A DNA stretch of 64,000 nucleotides from Rhodobacterales bacterium HKCCE2091 (GTDB lineage: Bacteria; Pseudomonadota; Alphaproteobacteria; Rhodobacterales; Rhodobacteraceae): assembly GCA_015689685.1 (NCBI GenBank), contig WVSL01000002.1, forward strand, positions 359,922 to 423,921, written 5' to 3'. A program made the position numbers and the translations under genes. Positions 36,340 to 44,522 of this stretch are shown in pieces. The notes under the pieces were generated by a model, which worked only from the letters and a program-made list of their open reading frames with translations, made no database searches and was not told the origin of the DNA. Positions within the stretch are counted from its first letter, which is position 1; the number at the start of each line of letters is the position of its first letter.

Positions 36340-36615
36340 ATGATCGCCAGACAACTTCGCGCCGCCTCGATTCTCGTCCTGGCCCTTGCGTCCCCGGCCC
36401 TCGCAGACACGTCGGAGGCGCAGGACGACAGCTGCGCCCTGCCCCCGGCGGCATCGGGTTTCCCCGAGTACCGGCCCCATGTCCTTGTCGACCTGCCGCT
36501 GGACGCGCCCGGCGACTGCGAGCGGACGGAGGAGGAAAACAAGCCGTCGGAGCGGGAAACCTGCACCCGCGGCTGCGCGCTCGCCTCAGTCGATCATCGT
36601 ATCGGGGAGCAGTAG
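36340..36615 (+). CDS. Small secreted protein, function unknown
   Basis: 91 residues with a Sec signal peptide (MIARQLRAASILVLALASPALAD) and four cysteines spread over the mature part (DSCALPP, GDCERTEE, ETCTRGCAL). Not a family I recognise. It may be real because the leader is convincing and codon use is like that of its neighbours. Its last 30 bases overlap the convergent dctM end. A GTCCG/CGGAC hairpin lies about 45 bases upstream. It could instead be a fortuitous frame. Confidence 0.5.
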   Translation: MIARQLRAASILVLALASPALADTSEAQDDSCALPPAASGFPEYRPHVLVDLPLDAPGDCERTEEENKPSERETCTRGCALASVDHRIGEQ

Positions 36616-37890
36616 CGCGATCTGCGGGAAGGCGATCAGGAGCGCGAGGGTCGCCAGCATCGCCAGCCAGAACGGCATCACGCCCCGGAAGATGGTGCCG
36701 AGCGGCACGTCCGGCGCCACCGACTTCACGATGAACACGTTGACCCCCACGGGCGGCGAGATCAGCCCCATCTCCAGCGTCAGCACGACCAGCACGCCGA
36801 ACCAGATCGGGTCGATGCCAAGCTCCTGCACGATCGGGAAGAAGATTGGCATCGACAGGACCAGCATCGCGAACCCTTCGAGGAAGCAGCCCATCACGAG
36901 GTAGGCGGCCAGCATCAGGATCAGGATGCCCACCGGCGGCAGCGGCAGCCCGGCCAGCGCACCGCCCAGTTCCTGCGGAAGCCGAGACAGCGCCAGGAAC
37001 GGGATCAGCATGTGCGCGGCAATCAGGATCAGCATGACCGTCGCCGTGGTCACGACGGAGCTCTGGGCCGCGTTCCAGAACGCCCGCAGGGTCAGCGTGC
37101 GGCTGACGAGCCCGACGATGATCACGAGGCCCGCGCCGACCGCCGAGGCCTCCACCGGGGAGAAGAAGCCGCCGTAGATGCCGCCGATGGTCAGGCAGAT
37201 GATGCCCACGATCGGCAGCGCGCCGAGGAACGCCTTCGCCTTCTCGCCCGCGGTCGATTGCGGCCCCGGCGGGCCCATCGCGGGATCGCGGCTGCACAAG
37301 ATCATCACTGTCAGGACGAACATCGCCAGCAGCAGGAGCCCCGGCAGAACGCCGGCGAGGAACAGTCGCCCGATGCTCTCCTGCGCGAGGATCGCGTAGA
37401 TGACGAACCCGGTCGAGGGCGGAATCAGGATGCCGAGCGTGCCGCCCGCCGCGACGACGCCCGTGGACAGGCGCGGGTCGTAGCCGAAGCGGTCCATCTC
37501 GCGGAGGGACACCCGGCCCATCGTCAGCGCCGAGGCGACCGACGACCCCGACAGCGCCGCGAAGCCGCCGCAGCCGATGACGGTGGCCGAGGCCAGCCCG
37601 CCCCGGACCCGCCCGATGATCGCGTAGGCGGCATCGTAGAGCTTGCGGCTCATGCCGGTTTCGGTCGCGAGGTTGCCCATCAGGATGAAGAGCGGCACGA
37701 CGACCAGTTCGGCCTTGGAGGCCAGCGTGAAGGTATCCGCGGCAAGGTTCGACATCGCCGCCGTCGGCGAGTTCAGGATCGACTGCCCGACGAGCCCCAC
37801 GGCGAACATCGCCAGCGCCACGGGCACCCTCAGCCCGAGCAGAAGGAACAGGCAGGCCATGCCGATCAGGCCGATGGCGAAGGGTGTCAT
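36586..37890 (-). CDS. TRAP transporter large permease DctM
   Basis: 434-residue, roughly 12-helix large membrane subunit of a tripartite ATP-independent periplasmic transporter. It starts MTPFAIGLIGMACLFLLLGLRVPVALAMFAVG, with the DctM stretches FILMGNLATETGMSRKLYDAAYAIIGRVRGGLASATVIGCGGFAALSGSSVAS and GGTLGILIPPSTGFVIYAILAQESIGRLF. The ATG at 37888-37890 overlaps the dctQ stop by four bases. It forms the last gene of the gntR-ligM-dctPQM unit. Its substrate is unknown; see the demethylase gene. Confidence 0.94.
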   Translation of the reverse strand: MTPFAIGLIGMACLFLLLGLRVPVALAMFAVGLVGQSILNSPTAAMSNLAADTFTLASKAELVVVPLFILMGNLATETGMSRKLYDAAYAIIGRVRGGLASATVIGCGGFAALSGSSVASALTMGRVSLREMDRFGYDPRLSTGVVAAGGTLGILIPPSTGFVIYAILAQESIGRLFLAGVLPGLLLLAMFVLTVMILCSRDPAMGPPGPQSTAGEKAKAFLGALPIVGIICLTIGGIYGGFFSPVEASAVGAGLVIIVGLVSRTLTLRAFWNAAQSSVVTTATVMLILIAAHMLIPFLALSRLPQELGGALAGLPLPPVGILILMLAAYLVMGCFLEGFAMLVLSMPIFFPIVQELGIDPIWFGVLVVLTLEMGLISPPVGVNVFIVKSVAPDVPLGTIFRGVMPFWLAMLATLALLIAFPQIALLLPDTMID

Positions 37891-38414
37891 TCGGCGGTGT
37901 CCTTCAGCGCCTCGGCCTCGTCGCGGCCGGGCCAGCCCTGCCCGAGCGAAAGCGAGACCGCGCGCAGCGCCATGCCGAGCGCGGTCACGAGCGACAGCAC
38001 GACCACCGCGTACTGGAACCACGCCTTCGGCAGGTTGATGATGTTGGTCGACAGGTTCAGCATCTCGGACAGGGCCGCGCTTTCCCACATCGTCCAGGCG
38101 ATCAGCGCGAACACGACGGCGCCGAGCACCGCCGAGACGATGTCGGCGCCACGGTTCATCCAGCCCGGGAAATGACGCTCGAAGATGTCGACCGAAATGT
38201 GCCCGCCGATGCGGTCACACAGCGCCATGCCGCCGAAGACGATCAGCACCAGCGCCATGATCGAGATGTCCTGCGCGCCCCTCAGCGGTTCCCCGAAGCC
38301 GCGCCCGACCACGTCCGTCAGGATCACCACGACCTCGACCAGAAGGCCGATCGTGCCGATCAGGGCGGCGAGGCGGACAAGCCTCGCCGCCACGCGGTCG
38401 AGCGATGCCAGCAC
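37887..38414 (-). CDS. TRAP transporter small permease DctQ
   Basis: 175-residue four-helix membrane subunit that pairs with the large permease. It has the family signature DVVGRGFGEPLRGAQDISIMALVLIVFGGMALCDRIGGHISVDIFERHFPGWMN. Start and stop abut or overlap dctP and dctM, so the three are translated together. Confidence 0.92.
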   Translation of the reverse strand: MLASLDRVAARLVRLAALIGTIGLLVEVVVILTDVVGRGFGEPLRGAQDISIMALVLIVFGGMALCDRIGGHISVDIFERHFPGWMNRGADIVSAVLGAVVFALIAWTMWESAALSEMLNLSTNIINLPKAWFQYAVVVLSLVTALGMALRAVSLSLGQGWPGRDEAEALKDTAE

Positions 38415-39407
38415 TCAGTTCGTGCCCTGCATCGTGGCCAGCACCTCCGCGGCGCCGAGTTCCTCGACGATCCGGTCGGTGACCGGAAGGGTCAGCGCGC
38501 CGAAGGCGGCGGCCTCGTCCTCGGACAGGTAGTAGACGGTGTTGTCGCCCGCCGCTTCCAGCGCCTGCAGCGTTTCCTCGGCGCGGGCGTTCCAGCCCTC
38601 CTCGGCGGATTGCGACAGCGGCCGGCCGGCGATCCCGTCGAGCGCGGCGCGCTCGGCTTCGGGCAGGCCGTTGTAGCGGTCGGCGTTCATCACGAGGTAG
38701 AAAGAGATCCGGCCGAGCGGCGCGCCGATGGTGTAGCTGTTCGCCACCTCGTCGAGCCGGAAGTCCGCGACCGCCGAGGCCCCGGTGATGACGCCGTCGA
38801 TCAGCCCGGTCTGGAGCGAGTTGTAGATGTCGCCCGCGGGCATCTGCACCGGCGTCGCGCCGAGCGCCTCGACCGTCGCCGCGGCGGCGGAGCCCGACAC
38901 GCGGATCGACAGGCCCTGCAGGTCCTCGGGCGTGCGGATGTCGTGGTCCCGCATGATGAAGATGTTGGGCTCGCTGAGCCACAGCGCCAGCGGCACGGTG
39001 GCCGGGAACTCGCCCGAAAGCTGGCCCGCGTCGACCGCGTTCCAGATCATGTCGTAGCCGGTCATCCCCTCGGGCAGCGCGCCCGGAAGCTCCGACAGCA
39101 TGGTCAGCGGGAACTGGCTGGAGGTGTAGCCCTGCAGGCCCCAGACGATGTCGGCGACGCCCTGCACGGCGCGGACGTACTGTTCCAGCGGCCCGGCACC
39201 GAGCTCGCCGCCCGGGTAGACCTCGATTTCCAGCCCCGAGCCCTCGACCGCGGCCTGGAGCGGCTCGATGGTGGAGCTGGTCAGGACGTGCGCGGGCGGC
39301 ACCCAGTGGGCGAGCCGCAGGGTCTCGGCCATCGCGGGCGCGGTCAGCGTCGCGACGGCGGCAAGGGCCGAAGCCCCCCGGAAAAGGGTAGCAGTCAGGT
39401 TCATCAT
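38415..39407 (-). CDS. TRAP transporter substrate-binding protein DctP
   Basis: 330-residue periplasmic binding protein with signal peptide (MMNLTATLFRGASALAAVATLTAPAMAE). The DctP fold is visible as LRLAHWVPPAHVLTSSTIEP, EVYPGGELGAGPLEQYVRAVQ and the ligand-binding segment GLSIRVSGSAAAATVEALGATPVQMPAGDIYNSLQTGLIDGVITGASAVADFRL; the Arg in LSIRVSG is the usual carboxylate-binding residue. So the ligand is probably an organic acid. It follows the demethylase gene by 143 bases. Confidence 0.92.
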   Translation of the reverse strand: MMNLTATLFRGASALAAVATLTAPAMAETLRLAHWVPPAHVLTSSTIEPLQAAVEGSGLEIEVYPGGELGAGPLEQYVRAVQGVADIVWGLQGYTSSQFPLTMLSELPGALPEGMTGYDMIWNAVDAGQLSGEFPATVPLALWLSEPNIFIMRDHDIRTPEDLQGLSIRVSGSAAAATVEALGATPVQMPAGDIYNSLQTGLIDGVITGASAVADFRLDEVANSYTIGAPLGRISFYLVMNADRYNGLPEAERAALDGIAGRPLSQSAEEGWNARAEETLQALEAAGDNTVYYLSEDEAAAFGALTLPVTDRIVEELGAAEVLATMQGTN

Positions 39408-39550
39408 GTATCCTCCCTGGTCGATGCGCGTGGGTCCGGGTCGTTGTCCGGACGGCGATCTGGCCGGCAGCTTAGGCGAAGCCCCGCCGCCGGCCCATTA
39501 AATTCTGGCTGGACGCGGATAACTTTTTGCTATCTGCGCCCGGCCCGCGA

Positions 39551-40957
39551 TCAGGCCGTCGCCTTGGTGCGCCAGCTGTCGGCGTAGTTCTCGCGCGCTT
39601 CCTTGGCATAGGGCGTCTCGGACACGCGCACGCGGATCTCGGCCTGCTTGTGCGGCTCGGCAGAGGTTTTGGCGGTGTCGTCGCTTTCGCCCCATTTCAG
39701 GGTCAGCACGTCGTTGATCTGCACGTCCTGGCTGACCACGCCGAGCGACAGCACGCAGCGTTCGTTCCACGAGTAGCCGTTGAACATGCTCATCCCGACC
39801 ATCTTGTCGCCGTCCATCACCATGTCGGCCGAGGACGAGGCGTAGTTCGGCTGCGGGAAGTCGATCCACTTGGCCGGCATCCCCTCCTCGAAGGCGGTGG
39901 CGATGACCTTGAGCACGTCCTCCTTGTTCCACTCGAAGGTGACCTTCTTGCGGTTGGTCGGCGCGTCCTTGAGCTTCTGCAGCGCCTCCTTGCCGATGAA
40001 GTCGTCCTTCTTCCAGCCGATGTAGAAGCCGTAGCCGAGTTCGAACGGGTTGACGTAGTAGTCCTCGATGTTGTCGCTGACGAAGCTGCCGCCGATGGAG
40101 CCCGCGGCCTCGTAGCTGTCGGCGCCGAGCCAGTCGCGGTAGTCGGCCATCATGCCGTCGCCGGTGTAGATCCCCGGCAGCGGCGAGGGGATCCAGCCCG
40201 ATTCCAGCGTGTTGGTGGAATAGGCGCGGCTGCCGCAGCGCACGAGGTCGACGCCCGCGTCCTCGGCCGCCTGCAGGATGGTGGACAGGATGTAGGACTT
40301 GTCCTCGTAGGGGCCCCAGACTTCCAGGCCCGGTGCGCCGGACATGCCGTGGCGCAGCGCCTGCACCTTCTTCGACCCGATTTTGATCCAGTCGACGTGG
40401 AAGAACTTGATGTCCGGGATCGGGCCGCCGTTCATCTTCTCGAAGATCTTCGGCGCGTCGGGGCCCTGGATCTGGTAGCGGTAGTGGGTGCGCAGCACGC
40501 GCTCGCCCTCGGGCCGGGACGGCGACCGCGGGTCGTGCTTGATCCGCACGTTCCACGAGCCGTAGGCGGCGCAGAACTGGAGCCAGTTCGACACCGGCGC
40601 GCGGCCGACGAGGATGAACTTGTCCTCGCGCTCGCGGAAGATGATGTGGTCGCCGATGACGTGGCCCGCCGGGGTCACCGGCACGAAATGCTTGGCGCGG
40701 TTCAGGTCGAAGTTCGAGAAGGCGTTGATGCCGTGATGGGCGAGGAAGGCCTCGGCCTGCGGGCCCTCGACGATCAGCTCGTCCATGTGGTGCGACTGGT
40801 CGAACAGCACCGCGCTTTCGCGCCACGCCGCCTGTTCCAGGCGCCAGTTCGAGAATTCCGGCGTGACGACCGGGTAGACGTACATCCCGATGCGGGAATT
40901 GCGCAGCATCTCCACCGGGTTGGCGTAGTTCTGCATCGTCGTGGTCAGGCTTTTCAT
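39551..40957 (-). CDS. LigM-like tetrahydrofolate-dependent O-demethylase (aminomethyltransferase family)
   Basis: 468-residue cytoplasmic GcvT-superfamily protein. The length and sequence fit LigM/DesA-type demethylases of vanillate, 3-O-methylgallate or syringate better than the shorter (about 370) glycine-cleavage T protein or DmdA. Conserved stretches: VEMLRNSRIGMYVYPVVTPEFSNWRLEQ, AVLFDQSHHM, GHVIGDHIIF, LRHGMSGAPGLEVWGPYE, NTLESGWIPSPLPGIYTGDGM and SFVSDNIEDYYVNPFELGYGF. These predict methyl transfer to tetrahydrofolate from an O- or S-methylated acid. The exact substrate is not readable. It follows gntR by 45 bases with an AAGGAGGAG site, and precedes a TRAP importer. Confidence 0.85.
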   Translation of the reverse strand: MKSLTTTMQNYANPVEMLRNSRIGMYVYPVVTPEFSNWRLEQAAWRESAVLFDQSHHMDELIVEGPQAEAFLAHHGINAFSNFDLNRAKHFVPVTPAGHVIGDHIIFREREDKFILVGRAPVSNWLQFCAAYGSWNVRIKHDPRSPSRPEGERVLRTHYRYQIQGPDAPKIFEKMNGGPIPDIKFFHVDWIKIGSKKVQALRHGMSGAPGLEVWGPYEDKSYILSTILQAAEDAGVDLVRCGSRAYSTNTLESGWIPSPLPGIYTGDGMMADYRDWLGADSYEAAGSIGGSFVSDNIEDYYVNPFELGYGFYIGWKKDDFIGKEALQKLKDAPTNRKKVTFEWNKEDVLKVIATAFEEGMPAKWIDFPQPNYASSSADMVMDGDKMVGMSMFNGYSWNERCVLSLGVVSQDVQINDVLTLKWGESDDTAKTSAEPHKQAEIRVRVSETPYAKEARENYADSWRTKATA

Positions 40958-41002
40958 GTCTCTCCTCCTTGGGGTTCGTGAAGTTCGGTTGGGCCGCGCC
41001 GG

Positions 41003-41728
41003 TCAGTCCGGCGCGACGAGGGCGAGGCCCGGGATATGGGCCGTCATCGTGTCCCGCGCGGCGACCGCCGCCTGCAGGTTGCGCCGCGCGAGGCGGGCAT
41101 GTTCGCGGGCGACGGCCTCGGCGCGGCCGCCCTCCCCCGCCTCGATCGCCTCCAGGAGCGCGCGGTGCTGATACTGGGCGACCTCGAGCGACCGCAGGAA
41201 CGGCACCTGGGATTCCTGCCGGGTCAGGAAGGCGCTCGGACCGGTCAGCGGCAGGCGCGCGGCCCGCACCGCTTCGCGCGACAGGACGGCGGACCCCGCC
41301 GCCTCCGCGATCCAGTCGTGGAACGCGGCGTTGAGCCGGACATAGGCCGGGAAATCCACCCCGCCCTTCGCCACCAGCGCCGCGTCGATGCCCTCGAGCA
41401 GGATGTTGGCGTCGGTCAGCGCGGCGGGTCCGACCCCGCGTTCGGCGGCCAGCCGCGCGGCGAGGCCCTCGACCGTGCCGCGGAACTCGATCGCGTCGAC
41501 GATGTCCTGCATCGTGTAGCTGGACACCTGGCAGCCGCCCGAGGGAACCCGTTCCAGGAGCCCTTCCTCGACCAGCCGGCCGAGCGCCTCGCGCAGGGGG
41601 GTGCGGGAAATGCCGATCCGGGCGGACAGCGCGATTTCCGACAGTTTCTCGCCCGGCTCGAAGGCGCCCGTCAGCACGAGCGTCCTGAGCGCGGTCAGGG
41701 CCTTGTCGGTCTGGCTGATCCTCCCCAT
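41003..41728 (-). CDS. GntR-family regulator with FCD ligand domain
   Basis: 241-residue repressor: winged helix at the N-terminus (TDKALTALRTLVLTGAFEPGEKLSEIALSARIGISRTPLREALGRLVEEGLLERVPSGGCQV) and an FCD effector domain (DIVDAIEFRGTVEGLAARLAAE, LNAAFHDWIAEAAGSAVL, QHRALLEAIEAGEGGRAEAVAREHARLARRNLQ) with metal-binding histidines. ATG at 41726-41728 chosen because it starts the HTH domain. It is the first gene of the demethylase-TRAP unit. Two TTGTATACAG sites upstream (41761 and 41835) suggest autoregulation, with the imported acid or a derivative as effector. Confidence 0.9.
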   Translation of the reverse strand: MGRISQTDKALTALRTLVLTGAFEPGEKLSEIALSARIGISRTPLREALGRLVEEGLLERVPSGGCQVSSYTMQDIVDAIEFRGTVEGLAARLAAERGVGPAALTDANILLEGIDAALVAKGGVDFPAYVRLNAAFHDWIAEAAGSAVLSREAVRAARLPLTGPSAFLTRQESQVPFLRSLEVAQYQHRALLEAIEAGEGGRAEAVAREHARLARRNLQAAVAARDTMTAHIPGLALVAPD

Positions 41729-41760
41729 AGGCCTCCCAACCCGTCGGGTATCGGCCGCAG

Positions 41761-41770
41761 TTGTATACAG
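41761..41770. promoter_or_regulatory. Candidate GntR operator, proximal
   Basis: TTGTATACAG, with a perfect TGTATACA palindrome, 33 bases upstream of the gntR start. It is identical to the distal site at 41835. Confidence 0.55.
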
Positions 41771-41834
41771 CCTGCCGCGTATTGTGGCGCGAACAGCCGC
41801 GGAATCAACCTGAATCTGACTTCCGAGACTGAAA

Positions 41835-41844
41835 TTGTATACAG
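41835..41844. promoter_or_regulatory. Candidate GntR operator, distal
   Basis: TTGTATACAG again, in the same orientation and 74 bases from the proximal copy, about seven helical turns. It lies 9 bases from the stop of the hypothetical gene upstream. Confidence 0.5.
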
Positions 41845-41852
41845 GCGGCGGT

Positions 41853-42728
41853 TCAGCGCCGGTGCCAGAGTTGCCCGACGCGGATCGCGATGTCGGCCAC
41901 CAGGACACGGGTCTCGTCCGCCTCGGCCTCGAAGTCGGGGCGGGAGGAGGTGATCGCGAGGATGCGGGTGCCGGGAATCGCGCGCCCCAGGATCCCCGGC
42001 AGGACCAGCGACTGGTGCTGCGACCCGAGGTTGAGCACGATCGCGGTCGCCTCGGTCAGGTCCGCCGCCTCGGGCTGGATCCGCGCGATGCGGTCGGCCG
42101 CCTCGGGCCGTTCCTTCCGGCCGAGCGCCACGGCGCCCCGCTCCGCCACGGCGGCGACGAGGGCGTCGTCGTTCGTCCCTAGCACCAGCACGCAATCCTC
42201 CGCACCCGGATCGAGCCAGTCGAGAACCTGGTCGAACAGCGCGGGTTCCAGCGGCCGCCCCCGTCTCGCGTCCTGAACGCGCGGCCGGATGCGGATGACG
42301 AAGGGCGCGAGCAGCGCGCGGATCGCCGGCTCCCGCGGTATCAGCCGCAGGTGAACCCCGCCCGAGCGCAGGGTGATGGCGGTGCCGAACCGCGCCAGCT
42401 GCGCCTTCTGCCGCAGGAATTTCGGATCACCGGCGTCGTAGCCGTGACGCACCAGCAGGTCCGCCGCGCGCGGGACATCCTCGCCCGCGATCGTCAGCGC
42501 GGTCTCGGGCACCTGGGCACGGTCCTCGTCCTCGGGCCCCGTTTCCGGACGTGTCTCGATCCCGTCGAGCGCGAGCAGCATCGCGACCTCGTCGCGTTCG
42601 GATCTCAGCCGTTCGGACAGGCGGCGCACCGCCGCGCCGACGCGGTCGGCAAGCGGCCCCTCGGCCTCCCGCGCCCAGTCCCCGGCGCGGCCGTCCCAGA
42701 TCGCCTCTGCCGCCTCGTTCCGTTCCAT
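41853..42728 (-). CDS. Conserved-looking two-part protein, function unknown
   Basis: 291 residues with no signal peptide or membrane helix. The first ~150 residues contain AAVRRLSERLRSERDEVAMLLALDGIE and FGTAITLRSGGVHLRLIPREPAI, with no family recognised. The last ~110 residues (CVLVLGTNDDALVAAVAERGAVALG, then ATAIVLNLGSQHQSLVLPGILGRAIPGTRILAITSS) look like a Rossmann-type nucleotide or SAM-binding fold without recognisable catalytic motif. The pattern is reminiscent of a degenerate methyltransferase; this is weak. It is upstream of gntR on the same strand, and its end borders the distal operator. The HAD gene lies in the opposite direction upstream. Confidence 0.65.
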   Translation of the reverse strand: MERNEAAEAIWDGRAGDWAREAEGPLADRVGAAVRRLSERLRSERDEVAMLLALDGIETRPETGPEDEDRAQVPETALTIAGEDVPRAADLLVRHGYDAGDPKFLRQKAQLARFGTAITLRSGGVHLRLIPREPAIRALLAPFVIRIRPRVQDARRGRPLEPALFDQVLDWLDPGAEDCVLVLGTNDDALVAAVAERGAVALGRKERPEAADRIARIQPEAADLTEATAIVLNLGSQHQSLVLPGILGRAIPGTRILAITSSRPDFEAEADETRVLVADIAIRVGQLWHRR

Positions 42729-42849
42729 GCCGCCCGGTCTAGCTTGGCCCGCGCCCGCCCGCCAGCACGGTCCGGGGCCAATTCGGGGTGGAAGCGCGGG
42801 GGACGATCCGATAGGGCCACGGGGTCATGAGGCAGACAAGGACGCGGGC

Positions 42850-42903
42850 ATGAGCAAAACCGTGACGACCATCGGCAATCGCGACATCGGGATGCGGCCA
42901 TGA
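42850..42903 (+). CDS. 17-codon ORF overlapping the HAD gene start (possible leader peptide or neuB remnant)
   Basis: Encodes MSKTVTTIGNRDIGMRP and ends in the ATGA overlap with the HAD hydrolase start. The TTIGNRDIG stretch resembles the very start of sialic/legionaminic acid synthases (NeuB/SpsE), which usually read like IGNR-IG-GHP. It may be a coupled leader peptide or the remnant of a deleted neuB. No clear ribosome site is visible (AGACAAGGACGC lies ahead). Confidence 0.3.
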   Translation: MSKTVTTIGNRDIGMRP

Positions 42904-43511
42904 GCGCGCGCCCCTTCGATCTCGTCGTGTTCGACTTCGACGGCACGCTGGTCCTGTCGAACGCCGTGAAGGCCAACGGCTTCAACCGCATCGCGGAGCA
43001 GTTCGAGGGCGGACCCGCGGCGATGGAGCAGGCGCTGGCCGAGCCCGGCCTGGACCGCCACACCGTCGCACGCCGCTTCGCCGAAACCCTGCGCCTGCCG
43101 CCGGACGCCGCGCCCAAGATCGCGAAGGCCTACGGCGACCTGGTGAATTCCGCGGTGGTCGAGGTGCCCGAGGCGCCAGGCGCGAGCGACCTGATCGAGG
43201 CGCTGCGCGGCGCGCTGGTCGCGGTGCATGTCAGCTCCGCCACGCCGCGGGACGCGCTCGTCGACATCCTGAACGACCGCGGCTGGTCGATGCGCTTCGA
43301 TGGCGTGCACGGCCGCCCGGCGACGAAGGTCGAGACGCTGGAGGCGCTGATCGCCGCCACCCGCACTCCGCCCGCCCGCATCGCGGTGGTCGGCGACGGG
43401 CCGGATGACGGCGCGTCGGCGGAGGCCGTGGGTGCCGCGTTCTTCGCCGTGGGCGACCGGCTGCCCGGCGCGCGGCCGCTGGCCGAGGTCCGCGGCGAAC
43501 TCCTGCCCTGA
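42900..43511 (+). CDS. HAD-superfamily phosphatase
   Basis: 203-residue haloacid dehalogenase-like hydrolase. Motif I is VVFDFDGTLVLS (nucleophile Asp), motif II VHVSSATPRD, and motif IV AVVGDGPDDGASAEAVGA. Its small helical cap, between motifs I and II, suggests a phosphoglycolate-phosphatase-like or sugar-phosphatase subclass. The start overlaps a 17-codon ORF. The substrate is unknown; nothing adjacent defines a pathway. Confidence 0.85.
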   Translation: MSARPFDLVVFDFDGTLVLSNAVKANGFNRIAEQFEGGPAAMEQALAEPGLDRHTVARRFAETLRLPPDAAPKIAKAYGDLVNSAVVEVPEAPGASDLIEALRGALVAVHVSSATPRDALVDILNDRGWSMRFDGVHGRPATKVETLEALIAATRTPPARIAVVGDGPDDGASAEAVGAAFFAVGDRLPGARPLAEVRGELLP

Positions 43512-43571
43512 CCGCCTGAACCGGCGCGAAACCGGCCAGTGAGCGGCGACAACCGCCCCCGGAACGCGCCG

Positions 43572-43601
43572 TTTACAGGATCCCGCGCCCATGTGTAGAC
43601 T
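43572..43601 (+). promoter_or_regulatory. Sigma-70-like promoter for the gene at 43644
   Basis: TTTACA (43572-43577) and TAGACT (43596-43601) are spaced 18 bases apart, with initiation expected near 43608. An A-rich CAAACAAAAGGC stretch follows. Confidence 0.45.
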
Positions 43602-43643
43602 GGCGCAAACAAAAGGCAGAGCCAGACGGGGCCACGGGCACGC

Positions 43644-44519
43644 ATGCAGGTCGTCTATCATCTCGGTGCTCCGTGCACCGACGACAACATGCTCATCAAG
43701 TCACTGTTGAAGAACCGTGCGCGGCTGGCGCCGCAGGGCATCGTCGTGCCTCCGCCGGGGCGGTACCGCAATTTCCTGCGCGACACCGCCCGAGTGCTCG
43801 AAGGCCAGCCGGCCTCGGCCGAGACGCAGGACCGGCTGCTCGACTCCATCGTCGACGAGGACCACGTCGAACGGCTGATCCTGTCCGACAGCCGCTTCGT
43901 CTGCATCAACCGCCTGGTGGTGCAGGGTCAGAAGATCTGGCCGATGATCGAACGCCGGACGCGGCTCTTGCGGAACCTCTTTCCCGGGGCCGAGACGGAA
44001 TTCTTCGTCGGCATGCGCGATCCCGCGACCCTGATCCCGGCCCTGTTCCGCGCCTCGCGCTTCGCCGATTTCGACGAGTTCACCGAGAACATGATCCCGA
44101 CCGGCCTGCGCTGGTCCGAAACCATCGCCCGGCTGCGGCGGGCGCAGCCGGACGCGCGGATCACCGTCTGGTGCAACGAGGACACCCCGCTGATCTGGGC
44201 CGAGGTGATGGCCGCGATGGCCGGGCTCGACACCGCCGACGGGCTGGAGGGGCGCGAGGACCTGGTGCAGACGATCATGGAGCCCGCGGGGTTCCGGCGC
44301 CTTCAGGCCTACCTCGCCAAGCACCGGCCCGACAGCGAGTACCAGCGCCGCCGCATCGTCGCGGCCTTTCTCGACAAGTACGCCCGCGAGGAGGCGATGG
44401 AGGAGGAACTGGTCGCACCCGGCTGGACAGAGGACATGCTGGCCGAGATGACTGCCGCCTACGACGCCGACATGGACCGGGTCGCCGACATCCCGGAGAT
44501 CGATTTCATCACCCCCTGA
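43644..44519 (+). CDS. Degenerate sulfotransferase-like protein
   Basis: 291 residues, no signal peptide. The opening MQVVYHLGAPCTDDNMLIKSLLKNRARLAPQGIVVPPPGRYRNFLRD follows the layout of bacterial sulfotransferase-like proteins (strand, nucleotide loop, helix, then GI.VP). However, the PAPS loop residues (usually HKTGTT-like) are replaced by APCTDD, so it may not bind PAPS. Later FVGMRDPATLIPALFRASRFADFDEF resembles the 3'-phosphate region. Function unknown; the family appears common in Rhodobacteraceae, as far as I can recall. It precedes a HEPN-like gene by three bases. Confidence 0.65.
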   Translation: MQVVYHLGAPCTDDNMLIKSLLKNRARLAPQGIVVPPPGRYRNFLRDTARVLEGQPASAETQDRLLDSIVDEDHVERLILSDSRFVCINRLVVQGQKIWPMIERRTRLLRNLFPGAETEFFVGMRDPATLIPALFRASRFADFDEFTENMIPTGLRWSETIARLRRAQPDARITVWCNEDTPLIWAEVMAAMAGLDTADGLEGREDLVQTIMEPAGFRRLQAYLAKHRPDSEYQRRRIVAAFLDKYAREEAMEEELVAPGWTEDMLAEMTAAYDADMDRVADIPEIDFITP

Positions 44520-44522
44520 CCC

